Positions 43,778 to 51,593 of a stretch of 64,000 nt of DNA are shown here, piece after piece. Made by a program: the position numbers and the translations under genes. Under the pieces are notes generated by a model that saw only the letters and a program-made list of their open reading frames with translations, ran no database searches and was not told the origin of the DNA. Origin of the DNA: Acetatifactor sp. (GTDB lineage Bacteria; Bacillota; Clostridia; Lachnospirales; Lachnospiraceae); assembly GCA_029055435.1 (NCBI GenBank), contig JAIDDH010000092.1, positions 19,237 to 83,236 on the forward strand, read 5' to 3'. Within the stretch, counting starts at the first letter, position 1. Each line of letters opens with the position of its first letter.

Positions 43778-44563
43778 ATGAAACAAAAGCAGACTGCCGT
43801 GGTGGCGTCCCAGCGGGAAATTGCCCCCATGATTTACGATATGTGGATAGAGACTGATCTTGCGGAGAATGCCCTTCCGGGACAATTTCTCTGCGTATAT
43901 CCAAAGGACAGGAGCACCCTGCTGCCCAGACCCATCAGTATCTGTGAAGTGCGGGAGGACAGGGCTGCGCTGCGGATTGTCTATCGTGTCGCCGGTCAGG
44001 GAACGGAGGAGTTTTCTCATTATGAGAAAGGGGACCGCGTCCATATTTTAGGCACGCTGGGAAATGGTTTTCCCGTGGAGAAAGCGGCGGACAAAAAGGT
44101 CTTTCTCATGGGCGGCGGCATCGGGATTCCGCCCATGCTGCAGCTTTCCAAGGCGTTGCAGGGGGTGACTGCAAAAGAAAATATTCAGATTGTTGTGGGA
44201 TATCGCGACAGCAGGACTTTTTTACAGGAGGATTTGGAGCGGTGGGGAAAGGTGTTTCCCGCCACCGAGGACGGCAGCGCGGGTACTAAGGGTAATGTAC
44301 TGGACGCTGTGGCTGCAAACGGTCTGGATGCGGATATGATTTTTGCCTGCGGGCCAATGCCCATGCTGCGGGCTGTGAAGCGGTATGCACAGGAGAAGGA
44401 TATTCCGGCATATATCTCGCTGGAGGAGCATATGGCCTGCGGCGTGGGAGCATGTCTGGGCTGTGTGGTAAAGACAAAGGAGATTGACAGTCATTCTCAT
44501 GTGCATAACGCGAGGATTTGTACGGACGGGCCTGTATTTGAGGCGAGGGAGGTGGACATCTGA
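43778..44563 (+). CDS. pyrK: Dihydroorotate dehydrogenase B, electron transfer subunit
   Basis: This 261-residue subunit carries FAD and a 2Fe-2S cluster and passes electrons from PyrD to NAD+. It has the FAD-binding 'LPRPISICEV', 'GTLGNGFPV' and nucleotide-binding 'FLMGGGIGIPPMLQL', then 'FACGPMPMLRAV'. The cluster Cys residues lie in 'ACGVGACLGCVVKT' and 'ARICTDGPVF'. ATG 43778 is chosen because AAGGGG lies just upstream and it sits directly after the pyrC stop. The stop TGA overlaps the pyrD start by one base, showing tight coupling. Confidence 0.95.
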   Translation: MKQKQTAVVASQREIAPMIYDMWIETDLAENALPGQFLCVYPKDRSTLLPRPISICEVREDRAALRIVYRVAGQGTEEFSHYEKGDRVHILGTLGNGFPVEKAADKKVFLMGGGIGIPPMLQLSKALQGVTAKENIQIVVGYRDSRTFLQEDLERWGKVFPATEDGSAGTKGNVLDAVAANGLDADMIFACGPMPMLRAVKRYAQEKDIPAYISLEEHMACGVGACLGCVVKTKEIDSHSHVHNARICTDGPVFEAREVDI

Positions 44564-45465
44564 TGAACACACAGACGACAATCGCAGGCGTCACTTTCAA
44601 AAATCCCGTGATGACTGCATCCGGGACCTTTGGTTCCGGCATGGAATACTCGGAGTTTGTGGACCTGAATCAATTGGGCGCGGTGGTGACCAAGGGAGTG
44701 GCCAATGTGCCGTGGCCCGGCAATCCCACACCCCGGGTGGCGGAGGTGTACGGCGGCATGCTCAATGCCATCGGCCTGCAGAATCCCGGCATCGATGTAT
44801 TTATGGAGAGGGATATCCCTTTTTTAAAGCAGTATGATACCAAAATCATTGTCAATGTCTGCGGAAAGACGGTGGAGGATTATGCGGAGGTGGTGGAGAA
44901 GCTGGGCGATGAGCCTGCGGTATCCATGCTGGAGATCAATGTCTCCTGTCCCAATGTGAAGGAGGGAGCTATCGCTTTCGGCCAGAAGGCAGACGCACTC
45001 TACAATATCACGCAGGAATTAAAGAAGCACGCAAAACAGCCCATCATCATGAAGCTGAGCCCCAATGTGACGGATATCACAGAGATGGCGAAGGCGGCTG
45101 AGGCGGCAGGGGCGGACGCGCTGTCGCTGATCAACACGCTCACCGGCATGAAGATAGATATCCATAAGCGCTGTTTTGCCATCGCCAATAAAACCGGAGG
45201 CATGAGCGGGCCCGCAATCAAGCCCATCGCGGTGCGCATGGTATATCAGGCAGCTCACGCGGTAAAGATTCCAGTCATCGGTATGGGAGGAATCGCCACT
45301 GCGGAGGATGCAATCGAATTTATTCTGGCGGGAGCCAGCGCGGTGAGTATCGGCGCCATGAATTTTGTGAATCCATATGTGACTCTGGAGGTGATTAAGG
45401 GTATAGAAGCCTATATGGAGCGATATCATGTGGAGAAGCTGACAGACCTCATAGGGGCGGTATAA
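44563..45465 (+). CDS. pyrD: Dihydroorotate dehydrogenase B, catalytic subunit
   Basis: This 300-residue FMN enzyme oxidises dihydroorotate to orotate. Class 1B features: 'VMTASGTFGSGMEY', 'GAVVTKGVANVPWPGNPTPRVAEV', 'MLEINVSCPNVKEGA' (catalytic Cys), 'IIMKLSPNVTDI', 'LINTLTGM', 'GGMSGPAIKPIAVRMV', 'IPVIGMGGIATAEDAIEFILAGASAV'. It forms a heterotetramer with PyrK, encoded immediately upstream. A hairpin immediately after the gene also covers the ribosome binding site of the next gene. Confidence 0.96.
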   Translation: MNTQTTIAGVTFKNPVMTASGTFGSGMEYSEFVDLNQLGAVVTKGVANVPWPGNPTPRVAEVYGGMLNAIGLQNPGIDVFMERDIPFLKQYDTKIIVNVCGKTVEDYAEVVEKLGDEPAVSMLEINVSCPNVKEGAIAFGQKADALYNITQELKKHAKQPIIMKLSPNVTDITEMAKAAEAAGADALSLINTLTGMKIDIHKRCFAIANKTGGMSGPAIKPIAVRMVYQAAHAVKIPVIGMGGIATAEDAIEFILAGASAVSIGAMNFVNPYVTLEVIKGIEAYMERYHVEKLTDLIGAV

Positions 45466-45473
45466 ATCAAATA

Positions 45474-45522
45474 ATACCTGCATATAGATACATATATCAG
45501 TATCTATGTGGAGGTATTTTTT
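45474..45522 (+). promoter_or_regulatory. Terminator-shaped hairpin that hides the ribosome binding site of the SipL-like gene
   Basis: ATACCT (45474-45479) and CATATAGATAC (45481-45491) pair with GTATCTATGTG (45500-45510) and AGGTAT (45512-45517), with a T-run to 45522. GGAGG (45510-45514) lies inside the 3' arm, and GTG 45523 follows directly. CATATAGA (45481) with GGTATAAA (45459) could be a sigma-E promoter whose transcript would begin in the loop and lack the 5' arm. Confidence 0.65.
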
Positions 45523-47085
45523 GTGGACTTGTTAAAAAAGAACATACATATGGACCGTGTCCGCTCGGAGGCAGTCACACAGATTACCCTGGAAGATGAC
45601 AGGAATATCCCCGACAGCAAGCCGGATGTAAACAGTATTAATCTGGAAAAGGCTGAAATTGTCATAGAAGAGATTAAGCCGGGGACGGATGTAGTCAGTC
45701 TGAGGGGATGTCTGCGCTTTGAAATTCTCTATCACACGCAGGAGGAGGGAAGTATGCTGGTGCCCTTTGAGGGCGAGATTCCCTTTGATGAAAAGCTGAT
45801 TATGAAGGGAGCGACAGCTTCCGACACTGTCACGGCCTCGGGGGAGGTGGAAGACTTCAGCGTGGGCATTATCAATTCGCGCAAGCTCAGTATTCGCTCG
45901 CTGGTGACTCTGACTGCGTCTGTGCGGGAGCTCTATGACGAGGAAGCCCCCATTGGTATCCACGGGGACGGGGAAAAATCCGACTGGCTGGAATATCGCA
46001 AGATGCCCCTGCAGCTGGCTCAGATTGCTATCTGCAAGAATGATATTTTCCGCATTCGGGACGAAGTGACATTGCCGCCGAATTATCCTAATATTTTCCG
46101 GATTCTGTGGAGTACGGTACATCTGGGAGATGTGGAATTTAAGGTCATGGAGGAGAAGCTGGGGATTCAGGGAGATGTGCAGCTCTTCTTGCTCTATGAG
46201 AGCGAGGGAGAGGATAGGGCCGTGCGCTCTTTTGAGACTACAATGCCGTTCTCCGGTGTGCTGGAGTGCCATGGCTGCAGGGAGGGAATGCTTCCCGATA
46301 TCCACTATGTGCAGGGACAGCAGGAACTGACAGTCCGCCCCGATCTGGACGGCGAGGAACGCTGTATCGGCCTGGAGCTGGCGCTGGATATCAATATTCG
46401 CATCTATGCGGAGGAGACCACGGAGGTTATTTCGGATATCTACGGCGTGACCAAGGAGGTACATACCCAGACACACCGGGCCAATCTCCGCAGGGTGCGT
46501 TCCTGTGTCACCGGCAAATCCAAGGTGACGGATCACATCCGTATTCCCAGCGGTTCCGCCGGAATCTTACAACTGCTGCACAGTGAGGCAAAGGTGTGTC
46601 AGGAACAGCAGAGCACGGTGGAAAACGGAATTCTTTTAAAGGGCGGTATTCAGATTAAGGTGATGTATATCACGGGAGACGACGAAAATCCCTATGCCTG
46701 CGTGGATGCGCAGATTCCTTATCAGTACACGCTTGAAGTGCCGGGTATCATGCCCGAGGATATGGGCAAGGTACACGCGGAGGTAGAGCAGCTTCAGGTC
46801 ACCATGCTGGACGGGGAAGAGATGGACGTCAAGGCAGTGTTGTGCTTTTCCACCATGGTATTCGAGAGTATTCCCGTGGATCTGATCAGTCAGGTCGATG
46901 TGTCGGAACCGGACAGCACTCTCATGAGCAGTCTGCCGGGCATGATCATCTATGTGGTCAAGGACGGCGATAATCTGTGGAACATCGGCAGAAAATACTA
47001 TGTTTCCGTGAGCAAAATCAGGGAGCTGAACAATCTGAGCAGCGATGAGCTGCAGATTGGGCAGAAACTCCTGATTGTGAAATAA
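45523..47085 (+). CDS. sipL: DUF3794-LysM protein, SipL-like spore coat assembly factor
   Basis: This 520-residue protein is made of DUF3794-type beta domains ('DLLKKNIHMDRVRSEAVTQITLEDDRNIPDSKPDV' start, 'VISDIYGVTKEVHTQ', 'VTDHIRIPSG') and ends in a LysM domain (about 473-520: 'YVVKDGDNLWNIGRKYYVSVSKIRELNNLSSDELQIGQKLLIV'). This architecture and length match SipL of Clostridioides difficile, which binds SpoIVA through its LysM domain during coat formation in the mother cell. GTG 45523 is preferred over GTG 45508 because GGAGG lies between them. The ribosome binding site is inside a strong hairpin (listed separately). A terminator follows. Confidence 0.8.
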   Translation: MDLLKKNIHMDRVRSEAVTQITLEDDRNIPDSKPDVNSINLEKAEIVIEEIKPGTDVVSLRGCLRFEILYHTQEEGSMLVPFEGEIPFDEKLIMKGATASDTVTASGEVEDFSVGIINSRKLSIRSLVTLTASVRELYDEEAPIGIHGDGEKSDWLEYRKMPLQLAQIAICKNDIFRIRDEVTLPPNYPNIFRILWSTVHLGDVEFKVMEEKLGIQGDVQLFLLYESEGEDRAVRSFETTMPFSGVLECHGCREGMLPDIHYVQGQQELTVRPDLDGEERCIGLELALDINIRIYAEETTEVISDIYGVTKEVHTQTHRANLRRVRSCVTGKSKVTDHIRIPSGSAGILQLLHSEAKVCQEQQSTVENGILLKGGIQIKVMYITGDDENPYACVDAQIPYQYTLEVPGIMPEDMGKVHAEVEQLQVTMLDGEEMDVKAVLCFSTMVFESIPVDLISQVDVSEPDSTLMSSLPGMIIYVVKDGDNLWNIGRKYYVSVSKIRELNNLSSDELQIGQKLLIVK

Positions 47086-47089
47086 AAAC

Positions 47090-47131
47090 CGGGGCTGTGA
47101 AAACAATCGTATCATCGTTTTCACAGCCCCG
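47090..47131. terminator. Bidirectional terminator between sipL and the 47174 gene
   Basis: CGGGGCTGTGAAAAC (47090-47104) pairs perfectly with GTTTTCACAGCCCCG (47117-47131). On the minus strand it is followed by GTTTTTATTT, on the plus strand by ATTTATTAT. Confidence 0.85.
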
Positions 47132-47173
47132 ATTTATTATGGTTCATTCTGTTTTGTTCGCAAATTTAATTCT

Positions 47174-47764
47174 CTATGCCTGTGCTGCCAGATCGTCAAA
47201 TTTCTTCATCACGGCATCATAGGTCTGCTGGGAAATAGCGGGAAGGCTGCCGCCCCATGCCTTCTCGGCCTTCGCATATCCCTTCTTGAAAGCTTCGCGC
47301 ATTTCCTCGATCTTATCGGGATCGCCGCCGGTCAATGCGGTGGCAAAGGAAATGATTCTGTCGGAGGTCTGGTTTACACCCCAGTAACCGTCCTCAGCGA
47401 TGTCGGCCTGTGCCTGTGCTCTGGTAGCAGCGTCCACAGTGTAGTTGCCGCTCTTGAGGAACTGCCACATATTGTTGGCCGTGCCGTAGGTATTTGCCTG
47501 TTTGCCCATCAACTGTTCCACAAGACTGCGGAGCTGGGAAGTTCTGGCATCTGCGTCTGCCTTCAGTTTGTTGAGTAAATTGGTATCCGGCGTGTAAGTC
47601 TTCTTGGTAGAAGAGGTTTTCGTCTCCTTGGAAGGCTCGTACACTACGCCTTTCTCCTCCGCTTTCTGGGTGGAGGATGTCTTCTCGGCTGCGGTGCTCT
47701 CCGTGGTAGGATTGTAGGAATAAGCAGCGGAAGCCTGGGTCGATGTAACTCCGTTTACACTCAT
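47174..47764 (-). CDS. Conserved hypothetical protein, 196 residues
   Basis: A soluble protein without a signal peptide. The N-terminal ~75 residues are low-complexity Ser/Thr/Glu/Lys ('MSVNGVTSTQASAAYSYNP', 'KTSSTQKAEEKG'). The C-terminal half is a compact helical domain ('LVEQLMGKQANTYGTANNMWQ', 'DIAEDGYWGVNQTSDRIISFATALTGGDPDKIEEMREAFKKGYAKAEKAWGGSLPAISQQTYDAVMKKFDDL'). I recall this C-terminal pattern in proteins of Clostridia and some other flagellated bacteria, with no known function. The ATG at 47764 has AGAGG upstream on the minus strand and gives the natural start. It is monocistronic with its own terminator. Confidence 0.7.
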   Translation of the reverse strand: MSVNGVTSTQASAAYSYNPTTESTAAEKTSSTQKAEEKGVVYEPSKETKTSSTKKTYTPDTNLLNKLKADADARTSQLRSLVEQLMGKQANTYGTANNMWQFLKSGNYTVDAATRAQAQADIAEDGYWGVNQTSDRIISFATALTGGDPDKIEEMREAFKKGYAKAEKAWGGSLPAISQQTYDAVMKKFDDLAAQA

Positions 47765-47906
47765 AACATACCTCTTTTCCGACGAATTTCTCGTCTTTTT
47801 TGTAGGCTTATCTGCGAATGGGCGCAAAAAGCCTGTCGTCCGTGACTTCATCAATGTTATCGGCATAATGAAGGGGAAAGTTTAGGCTTTGTGGAAAATT
47901 AATGCA

Positions 47907-48242
47907 GATATCCGTTACTGTTCAGCCGTGTTCAATGTGATGGCTGCTTGAGCGGTGTCGGCTGGAGAAGGCGGAGGACGGATTTGCAGCCGGGTGCGGT
48001 TGGGCGTTTTCTAATAGTGCTGTTATAGAATACAGCAATTTGCGGGTCGGCTCTAAGGTGCCTCCATGCACCCTAGAGCCTGAAATGCGCCTCCGTGCGC
48101 ATTTCACCCTGATTTCCGGCGCGCACTATAAGAAAACGTGCCAACCTTTACCAAAGACTGCAAATCCATCCTCCGCCTTCTCCTCCCCGATACCGGCTGA
48201 ATGCAGCAATACATTATTTTAGACTGAACAGCAACGGATATC
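47907..48242 (+). repeat. Palindromic hairpin element, copy C (forward)
   Basis: Core from GTTTTCTAATAGTGC (48006-48020) to GCACTATAAGAAAAC (48123-48137), with hairpins 1 and 2 as in copy A. The outer arms pair GAAGGCGGAGGACGGATTTG with CAAATCCATCCTCCGCCTTC, and the tips pair GATATCCGTTACTGTTCAG (47907-47925) with CTGAACAGCAACGGATATC (48224-48242). The arm sequence differs from copies A, B and D. Confidence 0.87.
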
Positions 48243-48264
48243 CCATCGCAGATAGAGAATTAAA

Positions 48265-48293
48265 TTGCTGAACAGGGAAGCTCGTGTTATACT
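48265..48293 (+). promoter_or_regulatory. Promoter of the 48361 lipoprotein gene
   Basis: TTGCTG (48265-48270), a 17-bp spacer and an extended -10, TGtTATACT with TATACT at 48288-48293. It starts 22 bp after element C. Confidence 0.65.
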
Positions 48294-48360
48294 TTGAGAT
48301 ATGGGAAACCAAAGAATCGGAGGTAGTTTTATAATGAACTGGAAAAGGGGTTTATAAAAT

Positions 48361-49434
48361 ATGGGAAGAAGAATACGGCGGCTTGCGGTAGTGACAATGT
48401 TGACGGCAGCAGCGATTCTATGCGGATGCGGAAGTCCGCAGTCGTCTGGAAAGTTGTCTCTGCAGAAATCGTTTACGGTAGGTGGGATAAAGGTATCTGC
48501 CTCGGATGCATATCAGACATTGACGGATACAAAACTGACGCGTGCGGTAGAGAGACTTCTTGCAGATAAATACGGAGAGGAGTTCTGCTGCGAGCAGTAT
48601 ATTTATTATGACGAAACTTCGTTAAGGATGGATCTGACCGCCTATCCGGCAGCGGATCCGGAGCTTCGGTTTGCGGTTTCCGTGCAGGGTGTGGACCAAT
48701 TGGAGTTACGGTGGGATAAATATTATAACGAGCTTTATCGGAAAGATGTTGACAGATATATATATGAGGCGGTAGCGTCTGAGGGGATCGGTCAGGAGGA
48801 AATTTTTACAAATATCAATGGAATGGTGACGACGGCCGGAGTTTCTGCAGAAACATTTTATCAGCAGCATATAAACATTATGATTTGCATTCCGGAGCAC
48901 CGGGTAGAAGAGGTTCAAAGCAGCATGCAGAATATAATAGGAGATATTTATGCCAAGACACAGTCGGAATCCGAATTTTGGATCTATCTTTGTACGGATG
49001 GGATTGATGGCTGGAAGGATTGGCGGCATGACGGGATATGGGAATCTTATAGAGTGGAATATAAGGAGGAATCTGCAGGCGGATGCCAGTGGGGAGAAAA
49101 GCAGTCACATCTGGAGGTATTCCTTAGCAGCACGCCGGGGCTTTTTTGCGAGATTCTTATCCAAAATGATGAGACGGCGGCAGCCGCACAGGAGGATTAT
49201 CCTGCTATGGTCGTGGTGGACAGTGTCCTGTATAAGGATACGGGAAAAATCAGTACGGAGCTTCGTTGCGGGATGATGGACGGAGAGATCACAAGTACGG
49301 TGGATACGGTGCCGGAGGAAGACAATCAGTCTAATTTCGGTATAGGATATGGCTATCAGTATGGAATGAATGGCATTGAGGTATCAATTGACGGGGAATG
49401 GCATATCTTTGAGCCATATACTGACGGAGAGTAA
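48361..49434 (+). CDS. Lipoprotein of unknown function
   Basis: This 357-residue protein has a lipoprotein signal ending 'AAAILCGC' with basic N-terminal residues (MGRRIRR). The mature part has no motif I recognise. It is acidic and has two segments that alternate strands and helices, 'YQTLTDTKLTRAVERLLADKYGEEF' and 'QQHINIMICIPEHRVEEVQSSMQNIIGDIYAKTQSESEFWIYL'. AAAAGGGG lies 13 bp before the ATG, which is a little far. The gene stands alone between palindromic elements C and D, with its own promoter and terminator. Confidence 0.7.
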   Translation: MGRRIRRLAVVTMLTAAAILCGCGSPQSSGKLSLQKSFTVGGIKVSASDAYQTLTDTKLTRAVERLLADKYGEEFCCEQYIYYDETSLRMDLTAYPAADPELRFAVSVQGVDQLELRWDKYYNELYRKDVDRYIYEAVASEGIGQEEIFTNINGMVTTAGVSAETFYQQHINIMICIPEHRVEEVQSSMQNIIGDIYAKTQSESEFWIYLCTDGIDGWKDWRHDGIWESYRVEYKEESAGGCQWGEKQSHLEVFLSSTPGLFCEILIQNDETAAAAQEDYPAMVVVDSVLYKDTGKISTELRCGMMDGEITSTVDTVPEEDNQSNFGIGYGYQYGMNGIEVSIDGEWHIFEPYTDGE

Positions 49435-49461
49435 TCAAAGCATTGACGTAATTATTTATTG

Positions 49462-49493
49462 TGGGAAAGCCGCTTCTCTGGCTTTCCTTTTTT
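49462..49493 (+). terminator. Rho-independent terminator
   Basis: GGAAAGCC (49464-49471) pairs with GGCTTTCC (49480-49487), followed by TTTTTT, 30 bp after the lipoprotein stop. Confidence 0.85.
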
Positions 49494-49500
49494 GTATTTC

Positions 49501-49764
49501 AAATATTGCATAGTTGATACCGGGATGGTTTAGCGGGCTTTGGCGAAGGTTGGTGCGTTTTCTTATAGTGCGCGCCGGAAACCAGGGTGAAATGCGCATG
49601 GAGGCGCATTTCAGGCACTACGATGCATGGATGCATCTTAGTGCCGACCCGCAAATTGCAAGATACTATAACCGCACTATTAGGAAACACCCAGCCGCAG
49701 CCCGCCTGCTAAACCATCCCGGTATTCTTCCGCCGACACTGTTGGATTGGCATTCGCAATATTT
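49501..49764 (-). repeat. Palindromic hairpin element, copy D (reverse)
   Basis: Core from GTTTTCTTATAGTGC (49557-49571) to GCACTATTAGGAAAC (49674-49688). Hairpin 1 has GGCACT/AGTGCC ends where the other copies have GGCTCT/AGAGCC, a double change that keeps pairing. The outer arms pair ATACCGGGATGGTTTAGC (49517-49534) perfectly with GCTAAACCATCCCGGTAT (49708-49725), and the tips pair AAATATTGC with GCAATATTT. Confidence 0.87.
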
Positions 49765-49810
49765 TAGGCTGAACTGTTACTGAAAAGTGCTCTGCGGAGC
49801 GTGTCACAAC

Positions 49811-49860
49811 TTGACGGAATAAGAGGCCTTGTATATAATTAAATACAATCCATGTATACA
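49811..49860 (+). promoter_or_regulatory. ispE-gntR promoter with GntR-type palindromes
   Basis: TTGACG (49811-49816), a 17-bp spacer and TATAAT (49834-49839). An inverted repeat TTGTAT-8-ATACAA (49829-49848) overlaps the -10, and TGTATACA (49853-49860) lies just past the predicted start. FadR/FCD-type GntR proteins bind TGTnnnACA-like palindromes, so the GntR encoded as second gene may control its own operon (inference). Confidence 0.6.
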
Positions 49861-49935
49861 AAATACAGTGCACAATTTGAGGGAACATTTTTTAATTAGA
49901 ATTTTTCTTTGGATAAATGCGGGGGAGGTAATGTC

Positions 49936-50802
49936 ATGAATACCTGTACGATAAAGGCATATGCTAAGATAAATTTAGGTTTGGATGTGCTGGGGACTCT
50001 GCCGAACGGTTATCATCAGGTGAAGATGATCATGCAGACCGTGGGAATCTGGGATGAGCTGACGCTGGAAAAGACGGCGGAGGGCATTGTGATTGCCACG
50101 GATTCCCGGGAGCTGCCCACGGATGAGAATAATATTATTTACAAAGCCGCGAGGCTGATGCAGGAGGAGTTTGGGCTGCCCGGCGGCATCAGGGTCAGTT
50201 TACAGAAAAATATCCCTGTAGCGGCGGGGATGGCCGGAGGCAGTGCGGATGCCGCGGCTGTCATGAAAGCCATGAATATGCTTTATGAGCTGGAGCTTTC
50301 AGAGGAGAGGCTGCGGGAGCTGGGGGTGCGCATCGGTGCGGATGTGCCCTATTGCCTCATGGGGGGGACCGCTCTGGCAGAAGGAATCGGCGAGAAGCTG
50401 ACCAGGCTTCCGGCTGCTCCCCAGTGTGTGCTGGTGGTGGCGAAACCGGATTTGAATGTCTCCACAAAGGATGTCTATACGGCGCTGGACGCGATGGCAG
50501 ACTATCCTCACCCCGACATCGACGGTATGGTTGCCGCAATCAAAGCTGGAGACCTGACTGGTGTGACGGCCCGGTTAGGCAATGTGCTGGAGCTGGTGAC
50601 GGCAAAGCAGTGTCCGCCTGTCACCGAGATACGCCGTATGATGGACAGCCACGGTGCAATGGGAAGTCTTATGAGCGGCAGCGGTCCCACGGTGTTTGGC
50701 ATCTTTGGCGACCGGGCAGAGGCAGAGAAGCTGGCCGGGCTGCTGCGGGAGATGGATGCGTTTTGTGTGAAGCAATGTTTTGTCACGGAGTTTGTGCAGT
50801 GA
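49936..50802 (+). CDS. ispE: 4-diphosphocytidyl-2-C-methyl-D-erythritol kinase
   Basis: This 288-residue GHMP kinase phosphorylates CDP-ME in the non-mevalonate isoprenoid pathway. It starts 'MNTCTIKAYAKINLGLDVLGTLPNGYHQVKMIMQT' (substrate region with the catalytic Asp) and carries the GHMP ATP loop 'IPVAAGMAGGSADAAAVMKAMN', 'IGADVPYCLMGGTALAEGIGE' and the closing 'MSGSGPTVFGIF'. ATG 49936 is used because GGGGGAGG lies 7 bp upstream. A GntR regulator follows 35 bp later, an arrangement seen in other Clostridia. Confidence 0.95.
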   Translation: MNTCTIKAYAKINLGLDVLGTLPNGYHQVKMIMQTVGIWDELTLEKTAEGIVIATDSRELPTDENNIIYKAARLMQEEFGLPGGIRVSLQKNIPVAAGMAGGSADAAAVMKAMNMLYELELSEERLRELGVRIGADVPYCLMGGTALAEGIGEKLTRLPAAPQCVLVVAKPDLNVSTKDVYTALDAMADYPHPDIDGMVAAIKAGDLTGVTARLGNVLELVTAKQCPPVTEIRRMMDSHGAMGSLMSGSGPTVFGIFGDRAEAEKLAGLLREMDAFCVKQCFVTEFVQ

Positions 50803-50837
50803 TATGATGCCCGCAGGAGCGGACAGGAGGTGTGGAT

Positions 50838-51530
50838 ATGCAGGATAAATTACAGGTGAAGCTGGATGAATTTTTGCCTCTCAGAGATGTGGTATTCAAC
50901 ACGCTTCGACAGGCAATTCTTACCGGAGAGCTGAAGCCGGGGGAGCGTCTGATGGAGATACATCTGGCCAATATGCTGGGGGTCAGCCGCACGCCGATCA
51001 GAGAAGCCATCCGCAAGCTGGAGCTGGAGGGCTTAGTTACGATGATTCCCCGCAGAGGAGCGGAGGTCGCTCAGATTACCGAGAAGAGCATGAGCGATGT
51101 GCTGGAGGTTCGGCGTGCCATGGATGCGCTTTGCGCAGAGCTGGCCTGTGAACGAATTACCCCGGAGGAGTTGGAAAGGCTGAAGGAGGCCTGCGGACAG
51201 TTTGAAAAGGCCACAAGGACAAAGGATGTAAAGAAAATTGCACAGGCGGATGTGGAACTCCACGATATCATCCTGCAGGCCACGGGCAACAGGCGATTGA
51301 TTCAGTTGGTGAATAATCTCTCGGAGCAGATGTATCGATATCGCTTTGAGTATATTAAGGATATCAGTCAGCATGAGCGGCTGGTGGAGGAGCATAGAAT
51401 AATCTATGAGAGTCTGGTGAGCAGGGATAAGGAGCGCGCGGCTGAGGCGGCCAGAACGCATATTGACAATCAGAGAAAGGCCATCATTCATCAGATTCGT
51501 CTGGACAGGGAAAAGCATTCCACTGTATAA
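50838..51530 (+). CDS. GntR-family transcriptional regulator (FCD subfamily)
   Basis: This 230-residue repressor-type protein has an N-terminal winged helix (about 12-75: 'LRDVVFNTLRQAILTGELKPGERLMEIHLANMLGVSRTPIREAIRKLELEGLVTMIPRRGAEV') and a C-terminal FCD ligand-binding domain. The latter shows 'VLEVRRAMDALCAELA', 'ADVELHDIILQATGN' (metal-binding Asp and His) and 'EEHRIIYESLVSRDKERAAEAARTHIDNQRK'. ATG 50838 has AGGAGG 7 bp upstream. The ligand is unknown; palindromes at the ispE promoter could be its operator. Confidence 0.93.
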   Translation: MQDKLQVKLDEFLPLRDVVFNTLRQAILTGELKPGERLMEIHLANMLGVSRTPIREAIRKLELEGLVTMIPRRGAEVAQITEKSMSDVLEVRRAMDALCAELACERITPEELERLKEACGQFEKATRTKDVKKIAQADVELHDIILQATGNRRLIQLVNNLSEQMYRYRFEYIKDISQHERLVEEHRIIYESLVSRDKERAAEAARTHIDNQRKAIIHQIRLDREKHSTV

Positions 51531-51557
51531 AGTGTTCTCTACAGGGCAATCATCCTT

Positions 51558-51593
51558 TTATAAGCTATTATAAAATTATAAGCTGTTATAAAA
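51558..51593 (+). repeat. Two 18-bp tandem repeats before the 51608 gene
   Basis: TTATAAGCTATTATAAAA (51558-51575) and TTATAAGCTGTTATAAAA (51576-51593) are adjacent with one mismatch and end directly at the GAGGAG ribosome binding site. They could be an operator pair, overlapping -10-like TATAAA elements, or a translational element. Confidence 0.85.

Larger units (their letters stand above)
47765..48360 (+). other. Intergenic region with palindromic element C and a promoter
   Basis: Between the minus-strand hypothetical gene and the lipoprotein gene lie 596 bp. Element C takes 336 bp and the lipoprotein promoter lies at 48265-48293. The remaining 140 bp at the left hold the presumed promoter region of the minus-strand gene, where I see no clear consensus. 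Confidence 0.7.
49435..49935 (+). other. Intergenic region with terminator, palindromic element D and ispE promoter
   Basis: Order: terminator (49462-49493), element D (49501-49764), the strong ispE promoter (49811-49839) and two short palindromes (49829-49860) that could be GntR operators. The rest of the 500 bp is short leader sequence. Confidence 0.8.

Noticed and set aside
36482..49764. CRISPR array or simple insertion sequences as an explanation for the repeats
   Set aside because: The copies are far apart with no regular spacers, carry no cas or transposase gene, and their arms pair within copies while differing between copies.
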